DNA from: Numida meleagris
Taxonomy: Eukaryota; Chordata; Aves; Galliformes; Numididae
Length of the DNA: 64,000 nucleotides
NCBI RefSeq assembly: GCF_002078875.1
Contig: NC_034414.1
Location: 14,071,484-14,135,483, forward strand
Direction: 5' to 3'
Under the pieces are notes generated by a model. That model saw only the letters and a list, made by a program, of their open reading frames with translations, searched no databases and was not told where the DNA came from. Made by a program: the position numbers and the translations under genes. Positions 26,324 to 37,485 of the stretch are shown one piece after another. Numbering within the stretch: position 1 is the first letter of the stretch; each line of letters starts with the position of its first letter.

Positions 26324-27616
26324 TCTTGTAGAGGTGCTACAGACAGAGTATACAACAAGTGGAAACAAGACAAAAAACATTCTTCTGAGTTACGAAAGAC
26401 TAAAAGTTGTTGACTAAACCCATATAAACATTTGAGGTAGTCATGGTTGAAACTGAACTTACAAAAGAGCAGTTTCACCTCTGGATGCATTAAGCACCAG
26501 TTGCCATTGCCATGCAGCTTGTCAGTTATTAGCTATAGTTAACTACTACGTTCTTGGCAGGTTATCAGCCAGGAAAGCCACATTCTCTGCAAGCATAAAA
26601 AACCATACAGAAACAGTAGAGGTAAAATCAAGCAGGATTTTGTACACGAGACTTTGTAACATCTTATCAGGCCCCAGACGCATGAGATCAGAAATGCCAG
26701 CTGGAACCCAGAGAGCTTATCTGGGCATTCAGAAGTGTAGGAAGAACAAGAGCCAGAGGAGTTTTATTCTATATGAATCCATGAATGCTGCCATTGTAGA
26801 TAAGCAGCAAAGTCCTTGGTTCCTCTAAGTCAATGACAAATCTCAGTTTGACTTCATTTGGGCTGGGATTTCCTGCCCAGCATCCAAGTGTAAAAACTGC
26901 ACTAAGCACAGGAAACAGACAGCAGAAACTACTGAGCCCACACAGGGCTCCCCGGCCATGCTGGCTTCAAGGCGAGCACACACCCACCTGGGTTAGATGG
27001 GAAGGACTGCTGTTCTGCACTCAGCCCAGGCTGCTCTTCTGAGGCTTAGGGTCAGGCTTTTTACGGGGCTGGAGGCCAGGTCTGGTAAATCAGGATGTCT
27101 TCCTATGAAGTTAAGCCCAAGTCACAGCTCATTTGCTGTTAGAGGAGGCTCTGGGGTGACCAAGGGCTCTCCAGTCCCAGGGGCAGGAATCCACAGAGGC
27201 AGCATCAAGAGGAAAGAGCTGCCAGGCCATGAACAAAAAGAAGAAAACAAGCAGCAATTTGCCAGAGCACCAGCATACCAACTTACAGAAGGCACCAGCT
27301 TGTAAGAAGGAGGACACAGGCTCACAGCTCTGTATCACGCAGGCGGATGCTCGCAGCATCCTCATGCACTGGGGACAACCTTCTGCACAGGAGGAATGGA
27401 GGAAGTCACGCAGACATGAAGACAGCCTCCCTGTCCTCTGAGGGTGGCCACAGGCTACACTTGGCCGTGGTAAGATGCAGACCTCAAAGTCAGTAAGAAA
27501 AATTATATAGGCACCATGCTGCCAGTATGGAAGCAAAAAATTCACCTCTTATTCAATGCTAAAATACCACCATACCTGCTCTAGCTACTGCCACAGGAGA
27601 TAATAAACTTCAACCT
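26324..27616. other. Unique non-coding DNA, no gene seen
   Basis: No supportable gene. GC content rises toward 27 kb. Overlapping open frames on both strands (for example 27129-27545 minus) reflect this composition rather than coding. Confidence 0.55.
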
Positions 27617-28852
27617 GTGGTTGGCTTTGAGTCTGCTTTTAACAAAAGACCACTTTTCAAGGAAAGAAGGCAAGCAGTTCTCCACTTTCTTTTGACTGCT
27701 TCTCACAGAGCAGCAGACCCCAACACTCCCGCTGCAGCCACGACAGTGAGGGAGCAGAGGAAGGAGGGACTCCACAAGGGTGCCGCAGGTGCTGTCCCAC
27801 AAGCTGCCAGCAGGAGCCACGCCAGGGCCACCAGCGGCTTGGAGAACCTCCACCTCCTCCTCCCAGCCATCTTGGTGACCTTCCAGCCGTCTGGACTCAA
27901 TGCCTCCCAGGATGAGGTCTCCACCAGCCAACCCTGCAACCACTCCAAGGGCTGTGGAGACCTGGTGGCATGGGCAGAGAGGGTCAAGGGCTTGTTTTCA
28001 CCCTCCATCGTTGCCCCCCTCCCTTTGGCCAGGTGTGTGGGCTTCTTACGGTGCCAATTAAGTGCACGCTGGGGCCGGGGTGGAAGAGCGGCGCGCCGAG
28101 CCCCCGTCTCGCTGCCTCTGTACTGTCACCTCCCATTAAGCAGCTGGCGGCTGGGACAAGGGGAGGGAAAAGCCAGCAGTGTGTTTGGTTTGCTGTTTTT
28201 GTGGGCACTTTACAACTTCAAAGGCTTCCCTCTGGTTCACAGGGGGCAAGGGGCAGAGGTCAGTAGGCACAGTTTGACCTCCCTTTCACCTCCTCCCCAA
28301 AAGGGAGAGACACACACACACAGAGGAAGGAGAAGAAAAGGAAGACAAGATCCTAGCAAACACTTTTATCCTCCAGTCTTTCTTTGCCTTAGAGCTGTGG
28401 AAGCTTTGTCCAGCAGGCAAAGTGCCCTCCAGAGTCTGACACTGCCACAGCGGGCTCTTCTTCCTCTTCCAGAACAGCAGCACCACAAAATAAAGAAGGA
28501 AAAAATACTGTTCTTAGGGGTGGGCTTTTTTGTGGGTTTGGTTTTTTTTTTTGGCTCCATTTAGATATCCATCCATTGACATATAAGCCCTATGACTGCA
28601 CATGAGGGAGGGAAGCAAACAGCCAGGACTGTTCAAGATCCAGCCTGGGATGTTGAAAAATACATTTTCTTGTCTTTAAAGACAAGCATTGTTGCATTTC
28701 TTCATTTATTTTTACCAGCGAGGTCGCTAGCCTGGGGGCACTGAGGAATAAGTTCGAGTTTCAGAAAGCTCTCCACAGCTGGTGATTATATCCCTTGCAG
28801 TGCCTACAAAGGCATTGGGAAAGCAGCAGAGAAAGTAAACAGTATCACTTCT
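27617..28852. other. GC-rich non-coding segment with a small CpG cluster
   Basis: A frame of 315 codons stays open across 27617-28564, but it contains no ATG, opens with GTG and is accompanied by long open frames on the opposite strand. I read this as a composition effect. Around 28060-28110 roughly nine CpG dinucleotides fall within 60 bases, including GGCGCGCC. This is unusual for the window and could be a small CpG island or part of a regulatory element. The words CAATTAAGTGCA (NKX2-like) and TTAAGCAGCTGG flank it. Confidence 0.4.
28669..28686. repeat. 18-bp perfect palindrome
   Basis: CTTGTCTTTAAAGACAAG is identical to its own reverse complement and is centred on TTTAAA. It could bind a symmetric protein dimer or form a short cruciform. 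It is visible directly; any function is inference. Confidence 0.95.
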
Positions 28853-28909
28853 GGGGATGGAGAGGGAGAGGAGGGGGTAACGCAGGAGGAGGAGGAGGAG
28901 AAGAGAGGC
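28853..28909 (+). repeat. Purine-rich tract with a (GGA)n core
   Basis: Nearly all G and A for more than 50 bases, with a regular GGA run at about 28884-28902. It is a low-complexity tract. Such tracts are often found near promoters and in introns. Confidence 0.85.
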
Positions 28910-28998
28910 AGATGAAATTTAAACTGGCGACCAGCCCAGCCACCAACTTAAAACAATACAGCGAGAGGAAGCCAAAAAGGAAAGAAAAACAGAGAGGG

Positions 28999-29038
28999 GT
29001 GTGTGTGGAGACACGCTGTGTGTGTGAGCGTGTGTGTC
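28999..29038 (+). repeat. Imperfect (GT)n tract
   Basis: GT-rich sequence in three blocks interrupted by GGAGACACGC and GAGC. This is a degenerate dinucleotide repeat. Confidence 0.85.
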
Positions 29039-30754
29039 AGTCAGAGATGGAGGGAGCGCGAAGCAGAGCGAGAGCACAAAGAGGAAGGGATGGGGTTGGG
29101 ACCAAGGTGTCAGGAGCCATCTCTGGGGGTCCCCCATGGAGCAGAGCAGCTTGCAGCAGGCACAGTCACCATCCCCAGTGTAAATGCATCTGCAAACACC
29201 TCTAATGAGGCTGGCAAAGCACAGCTGTTTACCTCTCTCAAGAATTATGAGAGAAAAAACACAGGGTCTAGGAAACAACAGCCCCAGCCTTGTCACCTCT
29301 TGGCATCCTCATTCCAGGAGCAAGAAGATAGCAGGAAGGTCCAGATAGAGAGGTAGTGGGTAATGCTCTGGGCCGGCACAGCTCAGATCTGCCTTTCAGT
29401 TGGCTCTGGGAATCACGCTCCCACTCAGCTCAGGACAGTTTCTAGTTAAGCTAATGCCTTTCTCAAGTATTTTGCTTTGACAGTATGGGAGAAAATGCAG
29501 AGTCACAACTGGGTGGTGCTCCAAAGTTTCAAATGTTTTGTGTTTACATCACAGGGCACAAACTAAATGCAGCTTGATCCAAGCCTGCACGAGCATGTGA
29601 GAGCCCTCCTCACACAGATGGGTCCTGGATGCTGGCCGGGGCTCTGGCCTCACCTTCCAGAATAGGTCTGGCTATGCTACATCTTCTCTGGTCACGTTGA
29701 CCGTGATCTCACTGGAATGAGGTTAGTCATCTTAGCATGGGGAAGGGAGACGCAAGCTTTCTGCAGCAGGCATGCTCCTGGGAAAGGCTAACAAGCCCTC
29801 CTTTATAGATGCCTATACACAGACCTAGGCATAAATACATTTGGAAAGCCTATAGAGACAGGCAATGTACCTTAAAAGGACCAGACTAGCCTGTTCTTTG
29901 GGTTGCTCATGCAGCTTTCTGCTATTTTTCCCACCAGGAGAAGTCAGGCGTTGTGCAGGTTGATGTGCAGTCCTCCAGTGATCACCCTCTCCTCCCAGAA
30001 ACACCACTGATTTTAATATGACAGCTACAAGCCCCGAGTAGGGCTCTCACCTCACCTGACAGACAGCCCCACAGCTCTTCTCCTGGCTGAGCTCTGACAC
30101 ATTGGTGGTACTTGGTAGGACGGGCTGGTGAAGTGCTATGAACATGAAGTACTAACTATTCAGTGCATTGCTCCGCTGAAGTGAAGTAACGCTCAAGCGC
30201 TTCAACCACACAGAATCTTTATGTTCCTGGTGCTGTCTTATACCCAGGAATGAGCCATTTCTCCACGTGGCCCAATCCAGAACCAGGCAAGGCAAACAAC
30301 ACTGACAAATGTAACAAATAGCACTGCACGCTACAAAGCTTTCTTCAATCCTCCTTGCCCCAAGTCTTTATGAAGATTTGGTATGGATTCAACTGATCCG
30401 GCTGCTCCTCCAAGGGCTTCTTACCCCCTGTCACCTTGACACTAGCTATAAGAAAAGAGACATGGAAAATCTGCAGTAATTTCATCCATTACAAATAACC
30501 CTTCCATGTATAGGCTGATGATAAATAAGATCCTTGGGATCCTAATTAGAGTGGCCAATAGTTTAACATTTCTAGAAATAAGTTACTGATGATTCTGAAA
30601 TATAATTTCAAGTTTCTACCACAGGCTCTCTACTGATCATGCACTCATTACTCACAGGTATTTTTTTGCTTGAATGATGCATGTTGCAAAATCTGGTTAG
30701 ATGTCAAGAAAACAAATTCACATTTACAGTTAGTCAAACACCAGAAAAGGCAGT
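29039..30754. other. Non-coding DNA with two conserved-looking stretches
   Basis: No gene seen. The segment at about 29165-29260 (GTAAATGCATCTGCAAACAC, TCTAATGAGG, CAGCTGTTTACC) and another at about 30465-30620 (CATTACAAATAACCC, ATGATAAATAAGATCC, TCCTAATTAGAGTGG) are dense in FOX, homeobox and E-box words and carry no recognised repeat. They look like regulatory sequence, but this cannot be shown from sequence alone. Confidence 0.4.
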
Positions 30755-30885
30755 TCAGAGAGGCTGTGAGGTCTTCATCCCCAGAGAGGCTCAAAATTGG
30801 ACTGGACAAGGCCCTGGACTCACTTGGCCCTGCTCTGAAAGGCCTTGGAGGAGATGACCTCCAGGGGTCCTTTCCAACCTATATT
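30755..30885 (+). mobile_element. CR1 LINE 3' fragment, plus strand
   Basis: Forward-oriented tail: AGAGGCTGTGAGGTCTTCATCC, then AAAATTGGACTGGACAAGGCCCTGG, a GGCCCTGCTCTGA block, GAGATGACCTCCAGGGGTCC and TTTCCAACCT. The order matches avian CR1. The terminal ATTCTRTG repeats are eroded to ATATTAGTCTGAT. It is 5'-truncated and non-functional. Confidence 0.92.
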
Positions 30886-32125
30886 AGTCTGATCAGGACA
30901 TCCATGTCAGAACCTGCCCAAGATTCATACAGAACCTCATGTCCAAGTTCAAACGTCAGCATGGAGGCACCCCTGTTGTGGGGTTTCCAATACAAATATT
31001 GCCATGGTTACTTTTTTGATTAAAACAAAGTCAGTGCTCCTTGTCTGCTTCCCAAGGGTAACCACACAGTCAAGTTGAAACAAAAGATCTGAATGCATTA
31101 AGCCTCCAGGTGTTGAATTTGTGAGCCCATAGCCAGTGTATTCATTCCCAACCACATCCAGACTCTAAAGAGCATGGGTGAGACAGCTGAGCCCAACAGA
31201 CAGGCACTAGCACACTGCAGGTGACCCTGCCACCCCCAAAGACTTGCAGGTGTGCAGATGAAGGACAAGAGCAGATTACCAACCTCCCCTCCCTCCAAAT
31301 TTTGATCAAAGGCAATCTCAATCTCTAAAGGACAGTTCCACTCCTACAAAAGAGCAAATTGTCTTGGTTTCAGCCAAGTGGGCCCACATTTACTTTTCTT
31401 GCTAAAAGCACACTGAGATCTTTTTGGGAAGGAGGAGGTCAACTTTTACAGAAAATGTAGTATCTTCACCTACCTGGGCACATGGCTAACATATATAAAG
31501 ATCACCATCTAGTGGCTTATAGGCATGATACCATCTGTTTTGTGCCTGCAACTTTGATGACCAATAAAGTTGTTGTTACAACACATTACAATGACTCTTA
31601 CATTCACCTCCTAAGCAAGCTAGGTACATACATAAATACAGACAGGCAAGTTTCTAAGATGTTCATCCACCCTTCCCTGAACAGACACTGACCCTTTTCC
31701 TCATCTTTTCTTCCTCACACCTTTCTTCATCTCCCCTAAGTAAGATCTGAGCACACGGTAAGGAATTTGCATCTTACTTGAAGGCACAGAAGCTAGATGT
31801 CCAGTGTAAACTAGTCAGACTCCTACAGCAGCTAACACAAGGAGTCAGATGCAACAGGAGGTTGATACATCGCATCCTTTTGTGTGGGACAAAGCACACT
31901 GTGAGAAGACCTGACATTTCTAGAGACTGCAGAGGTACTTCAGACAATTAGTTTAGGCTAGATCGCAAACATTCGAGGGAGAAAGGCAGATAGGATGAAC
32001 CAGAGCCTGGAAAAAATGGTTACCCAGCAAGCACAAAGGCTCCTGAAAAACTTGTCTGGTGAACTTCCTGTGGGATAGTTTATGCCAGCTCTTTTACATT
32101 TGCCTCACTGTAAAATCCTTCAGGT
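30886..32125. other. Unique non-coding DNA with a candidate CTCF motif
   Basis: No gene seen. The most interesting element is a CACCATCTAGTGGC core at 31501-31518, listed separately. An AATAAA near 31564 has no transcript-like context. Confidence 0.55.
31501..31518 (-). promoter_or_regulatory. Candidate CTCF-binding motif (minus orientation)
   Basis: ATCACCATCTAGTGGCTT contains the CCATCTAGTGGC core, which is the reverse complement of a CCACTAGATGG-type CTCF site. CTCF binds this core with its central zinc fingers and organises chromatin loops. The preferred GCGCC on the flank is replaced by ATCACC, so the match is moderate. A second candidate in the opposite orientation lies 1.9 kb away. 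Confidence 0.35.
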
Positions 32126-32195
32126 TCATAGAATCATAGAATGGCTTGGGTTGGAAGGGACCTCAAGGATCATCAAGCTCCAACCCATGTTCCCT
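32126..32195 (-). mobile_element. CR1 LINE 3' fragment (short, well preserved)
   Basis: The + strand reads TCATAGAATCATAGAATGGC, then TTGGGTTGGAAGGGACCTCA, then GATCATCAAGCTCCAACCC. This is the textbook inverted avian CR1 terminus, with two ATTCTATG-type end repeats still visible. Only about 70 bases remain and similarity fades after ATGTTCCCTCACAG. Its good preservation suggests a relatively young insertion. Confidence 0.97.
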
Positions 32196-33413
32196 CACAG
32201 AAGGGAAGATCTGCAAGTTCTGACAAAACTTTTGTTTCACTGATACAGACCTCATGATCTCTAGTCCTTGTTCTTTGAGAAAAGATGGGTACAGTCATCA
32301 TTATAGGTGCCTCTCTATAAGCCTACTTGATTCTGATGGCCCTAGTCCACAAACTAGCCCAAAAGTTTCTTCAAGTCTTCTGCTTGGCTATGTAGACCAT
32401 TCCTAAAATATCACACGCAAACATTTACTTGAGAGACATGTCTAAAGGATTAAGTACTACAAGCGCATGGGCCATATATTTTAGTAGCACTGAGTGCCAA
32501 CAGACAAGGTCAGATCTGAAACTAACAGAGGTCACCCTCTGGTTCTAGACTGCCTCCGCCAGGGACTCCACAGAAATGGCCCACTACATTTTCATCAATC
32601 TAATACAGTTGCTTAGTAACAGTACCAAATTATCTATCTAAAGAGCTATTTTGATACACCTTTATGTCACGTTTCCAATTTTCCAGGTTGCACGTGTCAA
32701 AATGCAAACTGCTTTGCTCTGGTGAAAAAAGAAATTCTCTAAATAGGCAATCTGGAGCAGGATCTATAGACTTATATACACTTCTTTATACAATATCAGT
32801 TATACTTCACATTTCTAATGGGCCTTCAAAGCTTTAAGCCTACTTGAAGCCCCAGTGAGAGCAGCTGGCATTGATCCACTGAGTTTGCATCGCCCAAGAT
32901 GAAAATCCAGCTATGCATTACACAAATCTGTGGTTAGCTGGAGATAAAGGAACCAGAGTTTCAAAATCCATATTCTTTTGTCAACATACAAGATAACGAG
33001 ACCTGTAATCTGTAAAATATAAGGGAAACCACTTACAGAAGCCCTCATATTTGTAAGACATGCCTAATACATCTAGGCAGTCCACCATCTACATCTAGGC
33101 ATTTGCCTCTAGGTGACAAAACTATACATCTATGCTAGTCAGCTAGACTCCTGTTACAACCTCTGGACAAACTGAAGTCCTATAGAAGGAAGTTATTTTG
33201 GACACTTGATGCAATTTGGAGCAAACAAACCTTTGGAGGTACCCATGCCCTTCTCCTTAGGGAGTATAGAGCTTAGATAAACAACTTCAAAGGTTGAGGT
33301 TAGAGAGGAACTCCATGCTTTGTGTTTTTAAAGGGATATAGTATCTCTTCGTGGTCTTGAGATCTAATCAGTATGAACAAGGGGGTTATGCCACAGTTCA
33401 TCGGCATTTCCAG

Positions 33414-33432
33414 TGGCCTCCAGGGGGCTTTG
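33414..33432 (+). promoter_or_regulatory. Candidate CTCF-binding motif (plus orientation)
   Basis: TGGCCTCCAGGGGGCTTTG agrees with the vertebrate CTCF consensus TGGCCACCAGGGGGCGCTA at 15 of 19 positions, including the whole CCAGGGGGC core. CTCF is an architectural zinc-finger protein, and oriented pairs of sites anchor chromatin loops. This is the best single transcription-factor match I can see in the window. Occupancy cannot be judged from sequence. Confidence 0.5.
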
Positions 33433-35908
33433 CATCCGGCCCAAGTGATAGACAATTTTCCATAATCTCAGCAATAGCTTTTGTGGGACTTAAAGGCAGG
33501 TCCCCTGCAGACCAGAAGTAAGACTCAACTCAGTAGGCCAAGAAACCACTGCATGCTTTAGCTAAATTTGGCTGCTGAAGGGCAGCTCAAGCGGGATGAG
33601 GCAAAGAAGTGCTATTTTCCCTCAGGAAAGCTAGCTTTATTTTCTAAAGGTTAATGAGAAATAGAAGAAAATTAGGCTAGCCAAAAGAATGAAAATAAAT
33701 ATTTTTTCTTCTTCTTTCCCCCTCGTTTTTCAGAAAAATGCATGGCTTTGGTTTTTCTGCAGGCAGTTGCTTCATATCAATGTACCATGTGGTGACTCAG
33801 ACATTTTGTTATTATAATCCAAGCCAAAGGGGAGATCTATCTTATGAGATCCATGTCTCCCTCTTGTCTCTCCATACTGTATGTTTTCCTGAGTGAGGGG
33901 AAACAGTCAAAACTTTGAAGACAGTTCACACTGTCTTTTGGCAGGTTGCATGCTGCCTTTTCCTTCATCTTGCATAGCTAAGAAAAGCTCAGGTTTATAG
34001 TAAGCTGACATGTAGCTTCAATGGCAGAATTTGTTTCTCAGTCCCATAAAGGGAATGAGAGGGGGAGCCAGACAGGCCAGGAAAACTTTAGAGCTCCTAG
34101 CACAAAGCTAAAGAGGACTATAAGGAAAGGGGCTTTGGTAAAAGCATACAGCCCCACAGCTGCAGTTGTTACCCTTGCTCAGCTGGCAAGCAACAAAGTG
34201 CTCAGATGCAGATACTCCAGTGCACTCCAAAGAAATGTGCAGAAGAGCCAAAAGCACCTGTAAATCAGACTGCTCCTCTTATATTTTCTCCTTCTACAAA
34301 AACCTTAACTGCATTCCAGTTGCACAATCAGATAACACCACCAAAATCTCATTACATATCCTGAAAACACTCCACAAGGAGCTGCAGAATTTTTTAGTGA
34401 TATGAGTGCAATGGAAAAAAGTTTCCTAAGATCCAGCCCTCCAGTGTAAACCCACAGAGAGAGGCTTCTGTGCAAAACTGATCTAAAGCAGGGGAAAATC
34501 AAGGTTCCAGCTAACAAGTATGTTTCCTAGACACGGGTCTGCCTTTTGAACTCTGAAGCCTTTGAGCACTATGAAGACTCAGGCTACAGGGAATACGCTT
34601 GAGGTGTATTGGGTAGGGTAAGTAGCTTCAGAGAGAGGCTAAAGAGAAGTTTGACTATGCCTGAGTGGTGCACAAACCAAAGATGATTAACAAACTCTCA
34701 GTCCACATACAGGTGGAATGTGAGAGCTTTTAAAGTTTAAGACCATCATTGGATCAGAAGAGATATCAGATGACTCCAAGAAACAAAGATATATTCCTTT
34801 GAATCAAGTTACAAGTGTTTCCTAAGAGAATGCCATAAGAATCATTTGATCTATTAGATGTCTGTGGCACTTAACACACACCTTCCCAGTGACAATGTTT
34901 CTCAAGCACCAAGAGCACCAGCCTGTTCTGCCTAGCCTATTCTGAGAGCTCAGACGTATGTAACTGAAGAGAAAGTTCAGTAAAATTCCAGTTCCCAGCC
35001 TTAGGTGCCCCAGCTCTTTCAGTGAGGGGGGGAGAGGAAGAGGAGAATAGTACCCATTGCATTGGTGGAGGGTTGGGCATTTGACCATATACCCACCCGA
35101 GCCAAAGATGTAGGATAAAGAGCAAAGGAAAAGTTTTGAATAATTCCAGAAGTCCTTCCACTACCTCACTTCCAGACAGATATGAAGTGACAATGCCCTG
35201 AAACAAAGAAACACAAATGAAGAGAACATTATCAGATTACTCAGAACAATTCCCATTTTTAGTAGCCTAGAATCCATGACTTAGAACAGCCTAGAATTCA
35301 GATCTTGGTGAATTCTCAAAGCTGCTTAACTCTTTCAGCGGTGCCCCACGTACCACTATGACTGAAGAGCTTTATTAAACAGGAACTCAAAAGCATCTCT
35401 TATCACAGCTGGGATAGATTTAAAGAAGGGAGCAGATGCCTTAATAGACGTAGCACTTGCTCTAAGCAACATCACTATAACCTGAGAGCGAGGAACAGCC
35501 AGAGTCCAGACCTGCCAAACTATTTGAGATTGAATATGAGCCCATATCGTGACAATAAGTGAGAGTATAAAGACACAGAAAGAAATACTCTATGTTTTAA
35601 GAAACTGGCAGGAGCAGATTCCACATTTCAGTGTTTTGGCAGCAAAACACAGTCTGTTCTGGGACTTTATATTCAAATCCCCATTGATTTAAAGATACAA
35701 AGTATCTTTACTAACAGAACCTCAGCACTAGGACAGTTAACAATCCTACTGATACTATTGTTTTTGCTGTCCTTCGTATAAGCACACATACCCCCTCTTT
35801 TCATTCCAACTGCTAGCTTTCAGTCACAGCTGTTAGCTAAACAAACTTGTAGAGTCATATGTTTTCTGTTGCGCCTATTCAATTTTTTGTACAGGAGAGC
35901 TTGTTGCG

Positions 35909-35917
35909 TATTTAAAG
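35909..35917 (+). promoter_or_regulatory. TATA-like element, context uncertain
   Basis: TATTTAAAG follows TTGTTGCG and precedes a locally GC-richer GCCGGTCGGTCCTGCCCTG stretch. This is the layout of a core promoter or of a decayed LTR U3/R junction. I see no downstream transcript, primer-binding site or paired LTR, so this is only a weak candidate. Confidence 0.15.
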
Positions 35918-37467
35918 CCGGTCGGTCCTGCCCTGTTTGGTGCTCAGTGCATGCTCTTGAACATCCTCTCACTCAAGGCTAGACCAGAAATCACAACAGC
36001 TTTAGGTATAGTAGGAAAATTATGCAGCATCCACACAGTCCATCAGTGATCAACATGGATTGAGCTAGGTGCTTGGCGCATGTTCCCTGCTCACCTCCAG
36101 AATGGTTTCTAGCAAAAGACAAAACAGACCATGGAACACCAAGCACTCATACCAAGATCTATTCTGATGAATCAGTGTGGGTATTTAATAATGCTACAAG
36201 TGATGCAACTAGGAGTGGAGCTCAGGGAAACCCCAAAAAGTTGGATGCTCCCATGAAATGTCCTCCCCTTGCCATAACTCTTCAGATGTTAATGAGTGGT
36301 TTGACTATCACTCAAGTATGCAGAAGACACATTCACAATAGACACAGACGCACAAAGACAGCAGAACAAGAACTTGATCCAAGCCATGGCAGCCACCAGC
36401 AATAGCTGCCAAAAGCATACTCCAGTCCGCTGTGACAGACATCGCCGTCACAGTCTATGTTAACAGCACATGAGAAATGAAGATGTTAGTGCAGAGCAGT
36501 CAGTGTCACTCTACCTAGGACTGACTTCGGGTTATATATCATATTAAAGCAGTTCCTCAAGGGACAAAAAAAAAAATAGAGTAGAAAAGAATAGAAACCT
36601 CTTAAGAAAAATTAGTAGACGTTACAACACAAAACAGCACAAATGCATAGCAAACCACTGCATGCTGCACTCGCATGAGATAGATTTTTTTTTTCACCCA
36701 AAATTAGCTGATATGTGGATAAATAATGACAACAACAACATGGATCACAAGACCAAGAAGTGACTTCCTAATGGTTCCCTCTAACATTCTACCTCCTGAC
36801 GTAATGCACCGTGTTGCAGTAAAAACCTTCCTCAACTGAATCCGGAAGGCACCACAACTGCTGCTTTGCAGTGACTCATGGAAGGCACCTCACTGGAGGC
36901 CGCTGTGGACTCCTGTCCTGGACCCTTCCTGGAGGGAAAGTCCCACTGTGATGAGCAGAGTGGCAACCAGCAGCTCAGTAAAGAAGTGCCTTCATCTCCA
37001 TGCAACTTGATAAGAGATGCTGACTGATCAAATGGCTGTGACACATCAGAGACACTCAGCCATTTCAGATGTGGGGTTCCAAGCCACATAGCACACAATG
37101 ACAAATGGGCTTGAGAATTGCCATGTAACAGAGCTGAGGGTCCCACATGTTTACAAAACAGCTGCTAGAGACACTTCTGAGCTTGCCTCAGGCTAGGGAA
37201 TGAGTACAGCATATAGTGTTTAGCCAAGCCCCCCAGCAGACTATTTCTACATCTGTGCTGTCATCTACTCCCTCATACGCAGCAGCTTGAACACTGTCTC
37301 CATCCTTACCATACACCTGGCACAGCTGCAAACACCTCTTCATCTCAGGACCTTGAGACAGGGAGATTGCTCTTGGGTCACCACATTCCATCTTATTGAA
37401 CCAAACACCATACAGTTCCCTACCCTAACTTTCCAAAGAGGAACATACAAACAAAGAACTGATTTTT

Positions 37468-37485
37468 TTGTTTGTTAACAAACAA
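37468..37485. repeat. 18-bp perfect palindrome with FOX/HNF1-like words
   Basis: TTGTTTGTTAACAAACAA is its own reverse complement. The centre GTTAAC resembles an HNF1 half-site pair, and each arm carries a FOX-like TGTTTG. The 13-mer TTTGTTTGTTAAC overlapping it also occurs at 14857-14869. Confidence 0.95.

Noticed and set aside
28743..28757. GTTCGAGTTTC resembling a tRNA B-box
   Set aside because: No matching A-box at the right distance and no cloverleaf can be folded around it.
36430..36453. Hairpin with CTGTGAC/GTCACAG arms
   Set aside because: A 7-bp stem with a 10-base loop is expected many times in 64 kb by chance.
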